Shown here piece by piece: positions 5,682 to 7,733 of a stretch of 7,733 bases of DNA. Source of the DNA: an uncultured Lachnospiraceae bacterium (GTDB lineage Bacteria > Bacillota > Clostridia > Lachnospirales > Lachnospiraceae); assembly GCA_946627575.1 (NCBI GenBank), contig CAMOVS010000048.1:1-7733 (forward strand), written 5' to 3'. Made by a program: the position numbers and the translations under genes. Position 1 is the first letter of the stretch. Each line of letters starts with the position of its first letter. The notes beneath the pieces were generated by a model. It was given only the letters and a program-made list of their open reading frames with translations. It was not told the DNA's origin and did not search any database.

Positions 5682-6956
5682 CTACTTTACCACGACGGAG
5701 ATCCCGTTGGGAATGCAGGTAAGGGATGCTTCTTCGCCCTTGATCTTCCGGGCCAGGGCGTAGGCCACATCGAGATCCGGGGCATAGATCATCTTGAGTC
5801 CCTCGATCATCTCTTTCTGTGAGGGATCGGCAACAAAGATAACGGTATACTTGCGGACAATCCTGGCCAGGATCTGGGAGCACCACTGGTCGGGCCGGGT
5901 CTCTTCCTGGGGTGTGGCCAGAAACTTCTGATAGGCCGTCTCGATGTCAGGCTCGTCAGCAATGATGTGGTAGAAGAAGTCACCGCCGGTTCCATCCAGA
6001 CAGGAAGCCAGCATGATAATGACTCCGTCTTTTTTGACCGTGGCTTCGGCTGCCGTCATTCCCTTTGGAGACTGGTAAGCATTCTGATCCAGGGGATAGC
6101 CGCCGTTGGTCGTGATCACGATATCGGCAGGCCGGGGCTTCACACAGACATATTCTTCGATGAAGTCACAGCCCTTCCTGTGAGCCGTTTCAAAATTGCC
6201 TGCAAAAGCCGCAACAGTCTTTTTCTTTTCATCGATAACCACGTTGACGATATAGGCCAGTTTTGCCATTCTGGCAGCTGCCAGCATATCCTCATGCATG
6301 GGATTGCCATCCAGAATTCCGGTCCTGGAGTAAGGGCTGTCAATGAATTTGGAACAGTGGTTGCCCATGACAGTAACCGCATCGGCGATTCCCGGCAGGA
6401 TGCTCTTACGTCCTCCGGAAAAGCCTGCAAAGAAATGTGGCTCGATGAAGCCTTCTGCGATCAGCAGCGAAGCATCCATGGCAACCTTATCGATGATACA
6501 GTCCGGTCCTGAGGGCAGAACGCCAACCTTCACATTGGTGGAAGGATCGTGGGCATCATGAATTACTATATGGTCCTTGAATTCTTCATAGAGGGCATCT
6601 CCCAGCTTCTCTTTCAGCTCTTCCACTGTCGTGGGTCTGTGGAAACCGGTGGAAACGAGCAGCGTGATTTCAATCGAAGGATTGCCTTCACGCAGCTCGC
6701 ACACCATATTTGGAAGAATATCAGGACTCGGCACAGGACGGGTATGATCGCTGATAATGATTACGCAATCATCCTTTCCTTTGGCGAGCTCGTTCAAACG
6801 TGGGCTGTCGATGGGATGTTCCATGGCATCTTTTACGATGTCAATACCGGCCCTGTCGCTGGCCAGCTGATCAACCCGAGAGGTCAGTACGGGCGTGTCA
6901 TCCGGAACAGAAAGGTCCATGACAGTCCTATCATAAAAAAATGATACTTTTTTCAT
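5682..6956 (-). CDS. larA: Nickel-pincer-dependent lactate racemase (LarA)
   Basis: A 424-residue cytoplasmic enzyme, the same length as Lactiplantibacillus plantarum LarA. It interconverts D- and L-lactate by hydride transfer through a covalently bound nickel-pincer nucleotide made by LarB, LarC and LarE (not in this window). Signatures: SDHTRPVPS (69-77), STGFHRPTT (102-110) with catalytic His106, and EPHFFAGFSGGRKSILPGI (172-190), with His174 and the cofactor-binding Lys184. GNH (198-200) gives the nickel ligand His200; NAYQSPKGM (292-300) gives Tyr294, Gln295 and Lys298; Trp358 also matches. From about residue 174 these positions agree, as I recall the numbering, with the characterised enzyme, so the active site looks intact. 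Family members also racemise other 2-hydroxyacids, so the substrate is inferred from residues and context. It follows etfA by 25 bases, the layout of a lactate-oxidation operon (lctF in Acetobacterium). The ribosome binding site is weak (AAGTGAGA), suggesting translation linked to etfA. Confidence 0.93.
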   Translation of the reverse strand: MKKVSFFYDRTVMDLSVPDDTPVLTSRVDQLASDRAGIDIVKDAMEHPIDSPRLNELAKGKDDCVIIISDHTRPVPSPDILPNMVCELREGNPSIEITLLVSTGFHRPTTVEELKEKLGDALYEEFKDHIVIHDAHDPSTNVKVGVLPSGPDCIIDKVAMDASLLIAEGFIEPHFFAGFSGGRKSILPGIADAVTVMGNHCSKFIDSPYSRTGILDGNPMHEDMLAAARMAKLAYIVNVVIDEKKKTVAAFAGNFETAHRKGCDFIEEYVCVKPRPADIVITTNGGYPLDQNAYQSPKGMTAAEATVKKDGVIIMLASCLDGTGGDFFYHIIADEPDIETAYQKFLATPQEETRPDQWCSQILARIVRKYTVIFVADPSQKEMIEGLKMIYAPDLDVAYALARKIKGEEASLTCIPNGISVVVK

Positions 6957-6981
6957 TGATTCTCACTTATTCAAGACTCAT

Positions 6982-7733
6982 TCAGTCTTTGTTCTTAATA
7001 GCTTCGATGAAGAGGGGAAGAATCTGCTTAGCATCTCCTACAATCCCCACATCCGCTACAGAGAAGATAGGGGCGTCTTCATCTTTATTGATGGCGACAA
7101 TATACTTGCTGCCGGTCATGCCGGATACATGCTGAGTGGCGCCGGAGATACCGCAGGCGATGTACAGATCAGGATTCACGATCTTGCCGGACTGGCCTAC
7201 CTGATGGGTACGGTTGATCCAGCCATTCTCGATGGCCGGTCTGGTAGCACCTACCACACCACCCAGAAGGTCAGCCAGGTCTTTGCAAAGACCGAATCCC
7301 TCTTCGGATCCCATACCCCGGCCGCCGGCTACGATAACTTTGGCTTCTTCCAGGTTCACTACTTCGCTGGCTTCCTCGATAACTTCAAGAATCTTTGTCT
7401 TAAGACTATCCTGGTCAACCGTCAGATCCAGAGGGCATACCTGAGCCTGGGATCCGACTTCTTCCGGAATAGCATAGCTGCCGCCGCGGACACTGATAAC
7501 CGCCTTGTCGGCTGCTATTGCAAGAACTTCTCTGGCTGTTCCGCCAAAGACAGGTCTTGTAGCCTCAATATGTCCATCCGCAAAGGACAAGGCGATCGCA
7601 TCGTTGACGGAACCTGCCTGCAGGCGGGCTGCGATACGGGGAGCGATTACCTTTCCAAGGGACGTCGCTGCCAGGAGAACGAGGTCATATCCGGCTTCTT
7701 TAGCTGCTTTGCTGATGGCTTCTGTCAGATACT
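6982..7733 (-). CDS. etfA: Electron transfer flavoprotein alpha subunit, C-terminal part (cut by window edge)
   Basis: Partial gene: 249 codons are visible to the TGA at 6982, and the frame continues open past the right edge, so an in-frame TTG at 7590 is internal, not the start. Visible residues 1-115 are the end of the N-terminal alpha/beta domain (LVLLAATSLGKVIAPRIAAR at 18-37). Residues about 125-249 are the FAD domain: VAGGRGMG (134-141), GATRPAIENGW (161-171), HQVGQSGKIVNPDLYIACGI (176-195), SGATQHVSGM (196-205) and NKDEDAPIFSVADVGIVGD (215-233). These are canonical FAD contacts and appear unbroken. EtfA pairs with EtfB to pass electrons between a flavin dehydrogenase and NAD, ferredoxin or quinone. 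The larA gene 25 bases downstream suggests an EtfAB-lactate dehydrogenase complex that may bifurcate electrons; an acyl-CoA dehydrogenase partner is the alternative. Any extra N-terminal ferredoxin domain would be outside the window. Confidence 0.95.
   Translation of the reverse strand, partial: YLTEAISKAAKEAGYDLVLLAATSLGKVIAPRIAARLQAGSVNDAIALSFADGHIEATRPVFGGTAREVLAIAADKAVISVRGGSYAIPEEVGSQAQVCPLDLTVDQDSLKTKILEVIEEASEVVNLEEAKVIVAGGRGMGSEEGFGLCKDLADLLGGVVGATRPAIENGWINRTHQVGQSGKIVNPDLYIACGISGATQHVSGMTGSKYIVAINKDEDAPIFSVADVGIVGDAKQILPLFIEAIKNKD

Noticed and set aside
5164..5763. Plus-strand frame of 199 codons with hydrophobic stretches
   Set aside because: It crosses the antisense of the XRE-Uma2 start, a promoter, a hairpin and the antisense of the larA end; the hydrophobic text comes from AT-rich intergenic DNA.
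5967..6512. Plus-strand frame of 181 codons
   Set aside because: Antisense to larA, no domain signature and no ribosome binding site.
6982..7590. A 202-residue EtfA starting at 7590
   Set aside because: The codon there is TTG inside a frame that stays open and EtfA-like to the window edge; the true start lies outside.

Overview
The window looks like chromosomal DNA of a strictly anaerobic, low-to-mid GC Firmicute of the Clostridia, most likely Lachnospiraceae or Eubacteriaceae. Pointers are the EFR1-type flavodoxin/ferredoxin protein, a lipoprotein with an Ig-like domain and a papain-like C39 fold, an XRE-Uma2 fusion, an EtfA next to a nickel-pincer lactate racemase, and strong AGGAGG-type ribosome binding sites. 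This placement is an inference from gene content. No rRNA, tRNA, CRISPR array or intact transposase gene was seen.

All genes but one are on the minus strand. From left to right: the N-terminal 115 codons of dapA (lysine/diaminopimelate synthesis) run off the left edge, with a short palindrome in the upstream region. Next is a probable two-gene minus-strand unit: a secreted lipoprotein with a C39-like cysteine peptidase domain (1448-2557), followed 90 bases downstream by an EFR1-type ferredoxin/flavodoxin protein (590-1357). Its last 4Fe-4S motif is unusually short. Between this unit and the next gene lies an overlooked relic, the last 76 codons of a heavy-metal P-type ATPase on the minus strand, with no start and no catalytic domains.

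The only plus-strand gene is pncB (3150-4370), nicotinate phosphoribosyltransferase for NAD salvage. It has an extended -10 promoter and ends in a large nested hairpin followed by six T residues. Convergent with it is a minus-strand gene (4515-5354) that fuses an XRE helix-turn-helix to a Uma2 nuclease-like domain. That gene has a TTGACA promoter and two similar CATAT...ATATG sites, candidates for self-regulation.

The right end holds a minus-strand operon: the C-terminal 249 codons of etfA (start beyond the window), then, 25 bases later, larA, with a strong hairpin after it. LarA keeps the cofactor-binding and active-site residues of true lactate racemase. With an electron transfer flavoprotein just upstream, this fits a lactate-oxidation locus of the Acetobacterium lct type, in which an EtfAB-linked lactate dehydrogenase uses one lactate isomer and the racemase supplies it from the other. 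The dehydrogenase, EtfB and permease would have to lie outside the window.
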